A DNA stretch of 64,000 bases, taken from assembly GCA_050789255.1 (NCBI GenBank), contig JBOZRQ010000018.1:8885-72884 (forward strand), in the 5' to 3' direction. A model generated the notes under the pieces. That model saw only the letters and a program-made list of their open reading frames with translations. It was not told the origin of the DNA and made no database searches. The translations under genes and the position numbers were made by a program. Origin of the DNA: JBOZRQ01 sp050789255. GTDB lineage: Bacteria; Bacillota; Sulfobacillia; Symbiobacteriales; Symbiobacteriaceae. Below are positions 52,023 through 61,043 of this stretch, one piece after another; the stretch's first letter is position 1; every line of letters starts with the position of its first letter.

Positions 52023-53651
52023 TTACTTGGTCTCGAGCCAGGTGGTCTTCAGGCCGCCCACGCCGGTCGGGTGGGTCAGGAAGCCCTTCACGTTCTTGGC
52101 GGTGAAGGAGTAGCTCTGCGTGTGGAAGACCGGGATGATCGCGTACTCATCGTAGAGCAGCTTCTGCTCCAGGTCCTGGTACATCTTCTGCCGCTTGTTC
52201 TGATCGGCCATGGTGCGGGCCTCGTCGAGGATCTTGTCCACGTCGGGGCTGTTGTAGTTCACCGAGTAGCCCTTGGAGCTCTTGGAGTGGAAGTAGGTGT
52301 ACAGGTAGTTGTCGGGGTCGGCGAAGTCAGCCACCCAGTTGCCGAAGTTGGCGGGAATGGAGCCCTTGCCGCGGGCGTCACGGAAGGAGGCGGTGTCAGC
52401 GACCTTGACCTCCCAGTTCAGGCCCACGTCCTTGAGCATCTGCTGAATCGCAAGGTTGACGTCGGTGGGCTTGTCGCCGCCGCGCTGCCAGGCCTCGATC
52501 TTCAGGCCGTTGGCGCCGGCCTCCTGGATCAGCTGCTTGGCCCGGGCCGGGTCATACTTGAAGCCGGCCGGGTTCGGGAGGGCGCCGGGGATGCCGGGCG
52601 TCACGAACTGCTTGGCTGCGGCGCCCTTGCCCTCGTTGTGGACCTGGAGCAGCTTCTGACGGTCGATCGCGAGGCTGACCGCCTCCCGAACCCGCTTGTC
52701 CTTGAACATGTCGAGGTTCAGGGAGATGTAGTAGGTGTTCAGCGTGGTGTACGGGACGACGGTCCACTTGTCGGTCGCCTTGATGGCGGCGCCCATCTCG
52801 GCGCTGGGCGGGGTGCCGTCCTGGAAGGTGCCGTTCTGGAACTCCAGCCAGCGGGTCGCCTCATCCTTGATGACGCGGACCTCAATCTTGTCCAGGAAGG
52901 GGTAGCCCTTCTCGAAGTAGTTGGGGTTCTTCTCAAACACCAGCAGCTCGTTGGCCTTCCATTCGGTCAGCTTGAACGGGCCGGTGCCGATGGGCTTGCG
53001 CTGGAAGTCCTTGCCCGCCTGCTTGGTGTACTCGGCGGAGAAGATCGAGGCGGGCGGGGTGGCCAGGTTGGCCAGGAAGGGGCCATAGGGGGCCTTCAGG
53101 GTGATCTCGAAGGTCAGGTCCCCGGTCACCTTGAAGCCGGCCAGCTCGGTGGCCTTGCCGTCGAGCATCTCCTTGGCGCCCTGGATCTCCTCGAAGACCC
53201 AGGAGTTCTTCGCCTGGGTGGCGGGGAGCAGCATGCGCTCGAAGGTGAACTTGACGTCGTTTGCGGTCAGCTTGGCGCCGTTGTGGAACGTGACGCCCTC
53301 GCGCAGCTTAAACTTATAAGTCTTGCCGTCGGGCGTAGCCTCGGGCATGGCGGCGAGGAGTTCGGGCTCCAGCTCAAGGGTATTGCCCTTGTAACGGATC
53401 AGCGTGCTGAAGATGTCCCGGGACCGGGAGTAGACGGCCAGTGTGGTGTCCAGCTGCGGATCCAGCCCGGCCGGCTCGTTGCTGACGGCGTACTTGTAGG
53501 TGCCGCCGTAGGCCTCACCGTTCGGTCCCTTCTTCACCTCCGTCTTGGTATCACCGGACGGGGCCGGGGTCTGTTTGGAGCCGGAGCACGCGCTGATTGC
53601 CAGCATTGCGACCAGCAAGAGCGCCAGGAACCCGGACCGCGTTCTCCTCAC
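52023..53651 (-). CDS. Peptide/nickel ABC transporter substrate-binding lipoprotein
   Basis: A 542-residue family 5 (SBP_bac_5) lipoprotein. The signal ends in lipobox AISAC. The mature protein has GGTYKYAVSNEPAGLDPQLD, KFKLREGVTFHNGAKLTAND and the C-terminal YDEYAIIPVFHTQSYSFTAK. It captures peptides or similar substrates for the two permeases. The GTG start has GGGGGAG upstream. It is the first gene of the operon. Confidence 0.92.
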   Translation of the reverse strand: MRRTRSGFLALLLVAMLAISACSGSKQTPAPSGDTKTEVKKGPNGEAYGGTYKYAVSNEPAGLDPQLDTTLAVYSRSRDIFSTLIRYKGNTLELEPELLAAMPEATPDGKTYKFKLREGVTFHNGAKLTANDVKFTFERMLLPATQAKNSWVFEEIQGAKEMLDGKATELAGFKVTGDLTFEITLKAPYGPFLANLATPPASIFSAEYTKQAGKDFQRKPIGTGPFKLTEWKANELLVFEKNPNYFEKGYPFLDKIEVRVIKDEATRWLEFQNGTFQDGTPPSAEMGAAIKATDKWTVVPYTTLNTYYISLNLDMFKDKRVREAVSLAIDRQKLLQVHNEGKGAAAKQFVTPGIPGALPNPAGFKYDPARAKQLIQEAGANGLKIEAWQRGGDKPTDVNLAIQQMLKDVGLNWEVKVADTASFRDARGKGSIPANFGNWVADFADPDNYLYTYFHSKSSKGYSVNYNSPDVDKILDEARTMADQNKRQKMYQDLEQKLLYDEYAIIPVFHTQSYSFTAKNVKGFLTHPTGVGGLKTTWLETK

Positions 53652-53826
53652 TGTGACTCCCCCTGTATCTGTTTGATTCGGATCACAGAAAGTATGTAAC
53701 GGCTATACTTTTCTACGTAGACGCAATTATTCCTCCAAACTGGTACATACCACTTACGAGAATCTCGACCGAAAGGAAATCCGGAGCCGATCAAGAAGTC
53801 GATGGGTGAAATACGGGTGGTGATGG

Positions 53827-56499
53827 ATGCCTGTGAGTACGCCCATTCTGTCTACCAAGCTTTATGTTCCGGCGCCCCGGCCCCAGGTGGTTCTCCGCCC
53901 GCGCCTGGCCGAGCGGCTGAGCGAGGGGCTGCACCGAAAACTGACCCTCATCTCGGCGCCCGCCGGCTTCGGCAAAACCACGCTGGTCAGCGACTGGGTC
54001 GCCCGATGCGGCCGGCCCGTGGCCTGGCTGTCCCTCGACGAAGCGGACAACGATCCGACGCGCTTTTTAACCTATCTCGTCGCGGCCCTGCAAACGATTA
54101 CGGCGGGTGTTGGCGAAGGGGTGCTGCGGATGCTGCAATCCCCTGGGCCACCACCCGCCGAAGCGATGCTGACTGCACTGATCAACGAAATCACGACCAT
54201 CCGGGAGAGGTTCGTACTCGTCCTGGATGACTACCATCTGATCGACGCCAAACCGGTTCACACGGCGCTCAACCAGCTTCTCGGTCACTTGCCGCCCCAG
54301 ATGCACCTGGTCATCGCCACCCGCAAGGACCCGGACTTACCGCTGGCCCAACTGCGCGTGCGGGACCAGGTGACCGAACTGCGTGGTACCGACTTGCGTT
54401 TCACCCGCGCTGAAGCGGCCGGGTTCCTCACCGAGGTGATGGGCCTGGGCCTCTCGGCAGAAGAGGTCGCGGCGTTGGAAGTCCGCACAGAGGGCTGGAT
54501 CGCCGGCCTGCAGTTAGCCGCCATCTCCCTGCGCGGCTACAAGGAGACCACCAGCTTCATCCGGTCCTTCACCGGAAGCCACCGCTTTGTGATGGACTAC
54601 CTGGTCGAAGAGGTGCTGAACCAGCAGCCCATCCACGTCCAGACCTTCTTGCTGCGCACGTCGATCCTGGATCGGATGTGCGGCCCCCTTTGCGATGCCG
54701 TTTTGCTAACCTCATCTCCCGCCGGACAAGCGACCCTGGAGGAGCTCGAACGCGCCAACCTGCTCCTGGTTCCGCTCGATGGCAACCGCGAGTGGTACCG
54801 CTATCACCACCTGTTCGCGGAGGCTCTACAGGCGCGCCTTCGGAAGGAATGGCCCGACCAGGTGGCGAGCCTTCACCTGCGGGCCTGTGAGTGGTATGAG
54901 CAGCATGATTTCCGGTCCGATGCGATCCGCCACGCGCTCGCCGCTGCGGATTTCGAGCGGGCGGCGGATCTGATCGAACTGTACAGGTTGGCGTATGGCC
55001 GAACCTATTTCGGGAGCGCCACCTGGCTCGGCTGGGTGGAGGCACTGCCCGAGGAGGTTGTCCGGGCTCGGCCGAGGCTCTGCGTTGGCTTTGCCTGGGA
55101 GCTGCTCTTCGCCGGCCAACTGGAGGCGGCAGAGGCCCGGATGAGGGACGCTGATCGCCTGCTGGAGCCGAAGGCGGACCTCCTTGATCCTACCGACGAA
55201 TCCCGACCCCTGCGGGCCTCGTTAGCGATTGCCAGGGCTTTTCATGCGCAAGCCCTCGGCGATGCTGCCGGCACCGTGACACACGCCCGGAGAGCATTGA
55301 CCCTCATATCGGAAGCAAACCATCACGTGCGTGGGCTCGCCAGTTCGCTGTTGGGACTCGCCTGTTTGACCCAAGGAGAGCTGGAGGCTGCCCACGATCA
55401 CATGGCCGATGGGATGGCCAGTCTGCGATTGACGGGCAACCTCCTGTACGCCATCAGTGGCACACACGTCATGGCTGACATCAGGATTGCACAGGGCCGG
55501 CTCTATGACGCCGCCCGGATCTTCGAGGAGGCCCTGCAGCTTGTCATGGCGCAGGGCGAACCCGTGCTGCAGGGCACGGCGGACCTGCATCTTGGGCTCA
55601 GTAGACTGCACATCGAATGGGGTGATCTACAAGCCGCCAGGCGGCACCTGGAAAGGGGCCGGGAGCTCGGCGAGCGAGGCGCGCTGCCTGAATGGCCCGC
55701 CTCCCTGTACCTCGCTTACGCTCGGATGAACGAGGCCAGTGGAGACCTCGACGGCGCTCTGGAGTTGCTCGACAAAGCAGAGCGACTCGCCTACAGGAAC
55801 CCCGTCCCCGAGGTAAGCCCCGTTGCGGCCTGGAAGGCGCGGCTGTGGGTCCGGCAGGGCCGCCTGCCCGAGGCCCTCGGGTGGGCGCAGCGGCGGGGCC
55901 TGTCGGCGGGCGACACCCCCAGCTACCTGCGCGAGTTTGAGCACGTCACCCTGGCGAGAGTGCTCCTCGCCTGCTATCGGAGGGACGGAGCAGGCCGTGA
56001 CCTTCGCGACGCGCTCGGTCTGCTCGACCGCCTCCTCAAAGCGGCGGAGGAAGGCGGAAGGATCGGCAGCGTCATCGAAATCCTGGTGCTCCATTCGCTT
56101 GCTCATGAGGCGCAGGGCGATATCCCCCGCGCCCTCGCACCGCTCGAACGCGCCCTTTCCCTGGCCGAGCCCGCAGGCTACGCCAGGGTGTTCATCAGCG
56201 AAGGGATGCCGATGGCGGGGCTCTTAACCAGGATGAAGCCCAGAAGCGCGCAAGTCCACAAACTCCTCTCCGCCTTCGGAGCGCAAGCGCCTCAGCGTTT
56301 GCTTGAACCATTGAGCCAGCGCGAGCTGGAAGTGCTGCACCTGATCGAGCAGGGGCTGTCAAACCAGGAGATTGCCGAGCGGCTTTTCCTGACCGTCAGC
56401 ACCGTCAAAGGACACAATCTAAGGATCTTTGGCAAGCTGCAGGTACAACGGCGAACCGAAGCCGTAGCCCGGGCCCGAGAGTTGGGTCTGCTGCGTTAA
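53827..56499 (+). CDS. MalT-type LuxR-family regulator (STAND ATPase), second copy
   Basis: A 890-residue paralogue of the regulator at 37.2 kb. The N-terminus is ILSTKLYVPAPRPQVVLRPR, Walker A APAGFGKTTL, the Walker B region FVLVLDDYHL, then a long TPR-like region and a LuxR HTH (LSQRELEVLHLIEQGLSNQE, STVKGHNLRIFGKLQV). It is followed after 81 bases by a quinone oxidoreductase gene on the same strand, a likely target. GGTGGTGATGG precedes the ATG. Confidence 0.88.
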   Translation: MPVSTPILSTKLYVPAPRPQVVLRPRLAERLSEGLHRKLTLISAPAGFGKTTLVSDWVARCGRPVAWLSLDEADNDPTRFLTYLVAALQTITAGVGEGVLRMLQSPGPPPAEAMLTALINEITTIRERFVLVLDDYHLIDAKPVHTALNQLLGHLPPQMHLVIATRKDPDLPLAQLRVRDQVTELRGTDLRFTRAEAAGFLTEVMGLGLSAEEVAALEVRTEGWIAGLQLAAISLRGYKETTSFIRSFTGSHRFVMDYLVEEVLNQQPIHVQTFLLRTSILDRMCGPLCDAVLLTSSPAGQATLEELERANLLLVPLDGNREWYRYHHLFAEALQARLRKEWPDQVASLHLRACEWYEQHDFRSDAIRHALAAADFERAADLIELYRLAYGRTYFGSATWLGWVEALPEEVVRARPRLCVGFAWELLFAGQLEAAEARMRDADRLLEPKADLLDPTDESRPLRASLAIARAFHAQALGDAAGTVTHARRALTLISEANHHVRGLASSLLGLACLTQGELEAAHDHMADGMASLRLTGNLLYAISGTHVMADIRIAQGRLYDAARIFEEALQLVMAQGEPVLQGTADLHLGLSRLHIEWGDLQAARRHLERGRELGERGALPEWPASLYLAYARMNEASGDLDGALELLDKAERLAYRNPVPEVSPVAAWKARLWVRQGRLPEALGWAQRRGLSAGDTPSYLREFEHVTLARVLLACYRRDGAGRDLRDALGLLDRLLKAAEEGGRIGSVIEILVLHSLAHEAQGDIPRALAPLERALSLAEPAGYARVFISEGMPMAGLLTRMKPRSAQVHKLLSAFGAQAPQRLLEPLSQRELEVLHLIEQGLSNQEIAERLFLTVSTVKGHNLRIFGKLQVQRRTEAVARARELGLLR

Positions 56500-56580
56500 T
56501 ACCCGGAACAATACTTTCGTAGCTACCCATGTACTCCGGCGCATAGGTACACTTTGCGTACACAGAGGGGAGGAATTCCT

Positions 56581-57528
56581 ACGAAGGCGATTGTGTACAC
56601 CGAGTATGGACCACCGGACGTTCTAGAGCTACAAGGACTAGAGAAACCCACTCCCGAAGAGAGTCAGATCCTTATTAAGGTCCGTGCGGCATCGGTCAAT
56701 CCTTATGACTATCACACCATGCGAGGCAAGCCCTACTTCGTTCGCACGCAGAACGGGCTGCGCAGACCGAAGGACACACGCCTGGGGGGTGACCTGGCCG
56801 GGGTTGTGGAAGCGGTTGGCAAGGGCGTGACGCAGTTTCAGCCGGGTGACGAGGTCTATGGTGTGAGCCACGGCACCTTTGCCGACTATGTATGTACCAA
56901 GGGAAAATCGCTGGTGCTCAAACCGGCCAACCTGACCTTTGAGCAGGCGGCTGCCGTCCCGGTGGCGGCCCTGACCGCTCTGCAGGGGCTGCGCGACAAG
57001 GGACGGATTCAGCCCGGGCACAAGGTCTTGATCAACGGTGCGGCTGGCGGGGTGGGCACATTCGCCGTGCAGATCGCCAAGGCGTTCGGAGCCGAGGTCA
57101 CTGCCGTGTGCAGCACGAGGAATGTGGAGATGGTTCGGAGGCTCGGCGCAGATCATGTAGTCGATTACACCCGGGAGAATTTCACCCGGGGCGCCGTGCG
57201 CTATGACCTGCTCCTCGATAACGTGGGAAACCAACCGTTGTCTGCCTGTAGGCGCGTTCTGACCCCCACGGGGAGCTATGTCTTGGTGGGCGGACCTCTC
57301 ACTACCGTGCTGAAGGTGATGCTGCTGTCACGGTTCGTGAGCCAGAACCTGGTTTTCTTTATGTCGGCAACGAATAAGGAGGACCTGCTTTTCCTGAAGG
57401 ATCTCATCGAATCCAAGCAGGTAACGCCGGTCATCGACAGGCGCTACACGCTCAGCGAGGTCCCTGAGGCGATCCGGTATCTGGGGCAGGGCCACGCTCG
57501 GGGGAAAGTCGTGATCACCCTGGAGTAG
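56581..57528 (+). CDS. NAD(P)-dependent zinc-free alcohol dehydrogenase/quinone oxidoreductase, apparent ACG start
   Basis: A 315-residue MDR-family enzyme. It begins KAIVYTEYGPPDVLEL, has GGDLAGVVEAVGKGV, the cofactor motif NGAAGGVGTFAVQIAKAFGA and RYTLSEVPEAIRYLGQGHA. There are no zinc-ligand cysteines, as in quinone oxidoreductases. The family normally starts with Met right before KAIVYTEYG, and here that codon is ACG (56581), exactly seven bases after GGGAGG. The upstream in-frame TTG at 56554 would place the ribosome binding site inside the gene. I take ACG as the start; a point change from ATG is the other reading. Confidence 0.85.
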   Translation, partial: TKAIVYTEYGPPDVLELQGLEKPTPEESQILIKVRAASVNPYDYHTMRGKPYFVRTQNGLRRPKDTRLGGDLAGVVEAVGKGVTQFQPGDEVYGVSHGTFADYVCTKGKSLVLKPANLTFEQAAAVPVAALTALQGLRDKGRIQPGHKVLINGAAGGVGTFAVQIAKAFGAEVTAVCSTRNVEMVRRLGADHVVDYTRENFTRGAVRYDLLLDNVGNQPLSACRRVLTPTGSYVLVGGPLTTVLKVMLLSRFVSQNLVFFMSATNKEDLLFLKDLIESKQVTPVIDRRYTLSEVPEAIRYLGQGHARGKVVITLE

Positions 57529-57544
57529 CGCAGCAAATGCCAAA

Positions 57545-57576
57545 GAGCCATCCTGATCAATCGATCAGGATGGCTC
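57545..57576. terminator. Strong hairpin between quinone oxidoreductase and tRNA-Sec
   Basis: GAGCCATCCTGATC and its exact complement form a 14-bp stem with loop AATC. On the minus strand it is followed by TTTGG. It can serve both convergent units. Confidence 0.75.
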
Positions 57577-57591
57577 ATCGCGCGTGTTCTT

Positions 57592-57689
57592 TGGCGGGAG
57601 TACGTGGGAATCGAACCCACCCGACACAGGATCACTGCGTCACATCGGTTTTGAAGACCGTGGAGGCCACCAGGACCCCATTTACTCCC
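57592..57689 (-). tRNA. selC: tRNA-Sec (anticodon TCA)
   Basis: The minus strand gives a 98-nt RNA. The acceptor arm starts GGGAGTA and ends TACTCCC with encoded GCCA. It has a long D stem (GGGGTCCTGGTGGCCTCC), an anticodon arm GGTCTTCAAAACC with loop CTTCAAA and anticodon TCA, a long variable arm, and T arm GGTGGGTTCGATTCCCACC-like. The UCA anticodon and the long extra arm identify the selenocysteine tRNA. It is 38 kb from selA-selD and stands alone. Confidence 0.93.
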
Positions 57690-57819
57690 AAGAGCTTGTC
57701 CCCGTTCGTTCAGCGGGGCATGAAAGAATATATCACGGCGCGTAACTCGGGCGCAAGTGGAAATAACGTGGCGGACATACTAACGCCAGCATGACGAGCA
57801 GAGGAGTGCCATCCAAGTC

Positions 57820-58602
57820 ATGATATCCAACGCAAAGCGATGGATCGCAGCGCTCGTGGTCGCAGCAGCCGCGCTGTCCGGCTGCGCAGCGCAAACCAGC
57901 GCGGCGGTCGAGGAGCACAACGACACGGCGCCGGTCAACGCAGCCCTGCAGCCGACCCTGCGGCCGATTTACAGCGCCAAGACCGACCAGAAAGTGCTCT
58001 CCCTGACCTTCGACATCTCCTGGGGCAACAAAATGGCCCCGAAGGTGCTCGACATCCTCAAGCAGGAGAATGTGAAGGCGACCTTCTTCCTCTCCGGCCC
58101 GTGGGCGGAGAACCATGTGGAACTGGTGCAGCGGATTAAGAACGAAGGCCACGAAATCGAGAGCCACGGGCAGAAGCACGTGGACCTGAACACCCTGGGC
58201 CGGGAGGGCGCCGCCAAGAACATCGCCCAGGCCCACGCGATTTTGGAGCGGCTGACCGGCAAGGCGCCCACCTACGTGCGACCGCCGAACGGGGCGTTCG
58301 ACAAGAACTCGGTCCAGGGCGCCAAGGACCTGGGCTACGCCACGGTGATCTGGTCGGTGGACAGCCTGGATTGGATGAACCCGGGCGTGGACGCTATCAT
58401 CCGGCGCACCACCACCCTGATCCACCCGGGCGCCATCATTTTGATGCACGCCAGCGACTCCTGCAAACAGACCGACCTCGCCCTCCCCACGGTGCTCAAG
58501 ACCCTGCGGGAACAGGGCTACAAGTTCGTCCACCTCGACCAGCTGATCCGGGACCACGGGGTGGACGACCACGGCCATATCCACGTACCGGGACGAAACT
58601 AG
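57820..58602 (+). CDS. PdaB-like polysaccharide deacetylase lipoprotein
   Basis: A 260-residue NodB-fold deacetylase. The lipobox is LSGC at residues 18-21. Catalytic motifs: LTFDISWGN (motif 1, the PdaB-type variant with DIS in place of DDG), SHGQKHVDL (motif 2, H and H metal ligands), RPPNGAFD (motif 3) and ILMHASDSC (motif 5 area). It resembles the sporulation protein PdaB, which affects spore cortex. The Asp-Ile-Ser variant means the usual second Asp is missing, so the catalytic mode may differ. GAGGAG lies upstream of the ATG. Confidence 0.88.
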   Translation: MISNAKRWIAALVVAAAALSGCAAQTSAAVEEHNDTAPVNAALQPTLRPIYSAKTDQKVLSLTFDISWGNKMAPKVLDILKQENVKATFFLSGPWAENHVELVQRIKNEGHEIESHGQKHVDLNTLGREGAAKNIAQAHAILERLTGKAPTYVRPPNGAFDKNSVQGAKDLGYATVIWSVDSLDWMNPGVDAIIRRTTTLIHPGAIILMHASDSCKQTDLALPTVLKTLREQGYKFVHLDQLIRDHGVDDHGHIHVPGRN

Positions 58603-58692
58603 TTTGACACTGAATTATCCGACAGCTGCCATCGACATTGTGGATGGGGAGTGCATGGATGCGCTCCTACAATGCACAAGGATGTGGTCAGC

Positions 58693-59721
58693 ATGCGGAT
58701 TGTGGGGTCCCAGGTCCAGTTGACCAGCCGGCGAGAGTACGCCGAGGCGTACTCCCTGCAGGAGCGGCTCCGGATCCGGACCAGGGCTTCCCCAGAGCCC
58801 GAGCGCAGCGAGGGGCGAGGCGACCGGCTGGAGCTCTCGCCGGAGGCCAAGGCTGCCCTCGCTGAGAGTGCGCCGGCCCAGGAGAAGCCAGAGCAACAGC
58901 TCTCGCTCGAGGACCAACTGCGGATCCTGATCCTACGCAAGCTCCTGGGGGTGGTGGTCAAACTCCCCCCTGAGCTGCCCAACGTGCCCGAAGGCGTAGA
59001 AGTGGCAGCGGTGCAAGGCGCTGCAGAGGGCGCCCCGGCTGAGTCCGGCCCCGACTGGGGGCTGGCCTACGAACGGCATGAGCGCTACAGCGAAAGCGAG
59101 CGTCTCTCCGTGAGCGCCCGGGGCGTGATCCAGACCGCCGACGGCCGGGAGATCAAGTTCGACGTAGAGGTGGCCATGAGCCGCACCTTCGTGGCCGAGC
59201 ACCACCTCTCCGTGCGGGCCGGGAACATGAAGCTCGTCGACCCGCTGGTGATCAACTTCGACGGCCCCGTCGCCGACCTGACCGACCGCCGCTACCGCTT
59301 CGACCTCAACGCCGACGGCACCATCGACGAGATCCCCTTCGTGGGCCCCGGCAGCGGGCTGCTGGCGCTGGACCGCAACGGTGACGGGCAGATCGGCGAC
59401 GGCACCGAGCTCTTCGGCCCGACGAGCGGCAACGGTTTTGCCGAACTGGCCGCCTTCGATTCTGACCGCAACGGCTGGATCGATGAGGCGGACGCCATCT
59501 GGGCCGGCCTCAAGCTCTGGGTCAAGGACGCCGCCGGCGGCGACCACCTGCTCTCGCTGGCCGAGGCCGGGGTGGGCGCCCTCCTTCTGGGAAACGTGAC
59601 GGCCGGGTTCACCTACAAGGATCAGGCCAACCAGACCCAGGGGCAGCAGCAGCGGGCCGGCATCTACCTCAAGGAAGATGGCACGGTCGGCACCGTCCAG
59701 CAGATCGATCTGGCGGTATGA
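58693..59721 (+). CDS. EF-hand-like calcium-binding protein, hypothetical
   Basis: A 342-residue protein with no signal peptide. The N-terminal 110 residues are charged and helical (SRREYAEAYSLQERLRIRTR, SLEDQLRILILRKLLG). A middle beta-rich part follows, then three DxDxDG-type loops: DLNADGTIDEI, DRNGDGQIGDG and DSDRNGWIDEAD (residues ~210-275), followed by LKLWVKDAAGGDHLLSLAEA. This C-terminal pattern is seen in many bacterial surface or exported EF-hand proteins; the function is unknown. The ATG at 58693 follows AAGGA at ten bases. A TTGACA is present at 58604 but without a clear -10. Confidence 0.65.
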   Translation: MRIVGSQVQLTSRREYAEAYSLQERLRIRTRASPEPERSEGRGDRLELSPEAKAALAESAPAQEKPEQQLSLEDQLRILILRKLLGVVVKLPPELPNVPEGVEVAAVQGAAEGAPAESGPDWGLAYERHERYSESERLSVSARGVIQTADGREIKFDVEVAMSRTFVAEHHLSVRAGNMKLVDPLVINFDGPVADLTDRRYRFDLNADGTIDEIPFVGPGSGLLALDRNGDGQIGDGTELFGPTSGNGFAELAAFDSDRNGWIDEADAIWAGLKLWVKDAAGGDHLLSLAEAGVGALLLGNVTAGFTYKDQANQTQGQQQRAGIYLKEDGTVGTVQQIDLAV

Positions 59722-59725
59722 AACA

Positions 59726-59753
59726 AGAAACCCCCGTTGCGACGGGGGTTTCT
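59726..59753. terminator. Bidirectional terminator
   Basis: AGAAACCCCCGT and its complement form a 12-bp stem with loop TGCG; T-rich ends on both strands. It separates the EF-hand gene and the convergent copper-oxidase-N-domain gene. Confidence 0.88.
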
Positions 59754-59765
59754 CGTTCGTTGTAC

Positions 59766-60959
59766 TCAGTCAAGCTCATCGGCGTTCATGTCGATGGCGC
59801 CGGACAGGTCGGGGAACTGGATCGGTTCGGAGACAAACTGGTTGGTGAGATCGGCGACCAGGGTCAACTCCACCTGAGCGGTGGCGCCGTTCTGGGATGC
59901 AGTGGCCACCATCTTCATGTCCATCGTGAACCGGTTGGTCTGCCCGGTAGCCGTATCGATCCAGCTGCTGACGGTGAGCCGGTCGAGGGACATCTTCATG
60001 TCAATCCCCGCCGGCGCGCCGGTCATCGACCCGAGGATCTGCTTCGCCAGACCGTCCAGGGCGGTGGGCGGCATCTTCATATCGATCCGGGCGACCTTCG
60101 CGCCGTTGGACTCCTCGAAACCGACCAGGGTGAAGGCGACGTCCTTCTTGAGCGCCTGCTCCAGTTGGGCCGTGTCGACCAAGCTCGTGGCTGAGTTAGT
60201 CTGGAGCGCCTCCTCGAGCGTGCCTTCACCAACCACGATCCACTTCTCTGTACCTGGGATCTGCGTGTAGAGCTTGCCGTCCTTGAGGGCCATCTGGGTG
60301 GCCGTCGTGCCGGCACCGGGGAGTCCGGTCATCGAGGCCTTCGTGCTCATCAGCATCTCGCCGTTGGAGACATGGATGTCGACGGTCATGGGCATCTCCA
60401 CGGTCATGCCGCCGGGGGGCAGACCCTGACCGGACATCTTCATGGTGATCTTGACATCGCCATGGCTCTTCTGATCGGCGTACTTTTCGGCCTTGGCGAC
60501 GTCCTGAGCCGTCTCGTAGAGGCCCCGGGCGTACTCCTCGCCGCGGACGACGTGGAGCATGCGCTCCTTCTCGATCCAGGTGACCACGCCGTCGAGCTGC
60601 CCCGAGATGAAGCTGACGGGCGCCATCAGGCGATCGCCTGCCATCTTGGGGGCGCTCTTCAGGGCCACATCCTTGCCGTTGACCTTGGCCTTGGTCAGGC
60701 CGACCCAGACCTCAACCACCTTGGCGCCCTTGGTCAGGGTGACGTGGCGATCAGCCGCATCGTAGACGATGGTAAAGCCAAGCGCCTCCGCCACGGGACG
60801 GAGGGGCACCAGCATGCCGCTCTGTTCCTCGACGGGGGCGGTGTCCAGATCCAACTGGGTAATTCCCACCACGATCCGGATTGGCGTTTCTGCCAGCGCC
60901 GCAGGGGTGAAGGAAACAAGCGAGACCAGCATCGCCAGGGCCGCAGCCAATTTGCGCAA
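59766..60959 (-). CDS. Secreted protein with copper amine oxidase N-terminal domain
   Basis: A 397-residue exported protein. A signal peptide (MRKLAAALAMLVSLVSFTPA) is followed by a copper-amine-oxidase N-terminal type domain (residues ~28-130: SGMLVPLRPVAEALGFTIVY, RLMAPVSFISGQL), a common wall-associated module in Firmicutes. The C-terminal ~230 residues form an LppX/DUF6612-like beta domain rich in Met-Lys-Met (ITMKMSGQGLPPGGMTVEMP). No catalytic copper oxidase domain is present. The start is TTG after AGGAGG. Confidence 0.8.
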   Translation of the reverse strand: MRKLAAALAMLVSLVSFTPAALAETPIRIVVGITQLDLDTAPVEEQSGMLVPLRPVAEALGFTIVYDAADRHVTLTKGAKVVEVWVGLTKAKVNGKDVALKSAPKMAGDRLMAPVSFISGQLDGVVTWIEKERMLHVVRGEEYARGLYETAQDVAKAEKYADQKSHGDVKITMKMSGQGLPPGGMTVEMPMTVDIHVSNGEMLMSTKASMTGLPGAGTTATQMALKDGKLYTQIPGTEKWIVVGEGTLEEALQTNSATSLVDTAQLEQALKKDVAFTLVGFEESNGAKVARIDMKMPPTALDGLAKQILGSMTGAPAGIDMKMSLDRLTVSSWIDTATGQTNRFTMDMKMVATASQNGATAQVELTLVADLTNQFVSEPIQFPDLSGAIDMNADELD

Positions 60960-61043
60960 TGGACCTTCCTCCTAGTGAAAAAGGTAAATACATGAATCAT
61001 GTACTAGACGATTTTGGAAGGAGAAAAGTTCACGCCTGGTAGG

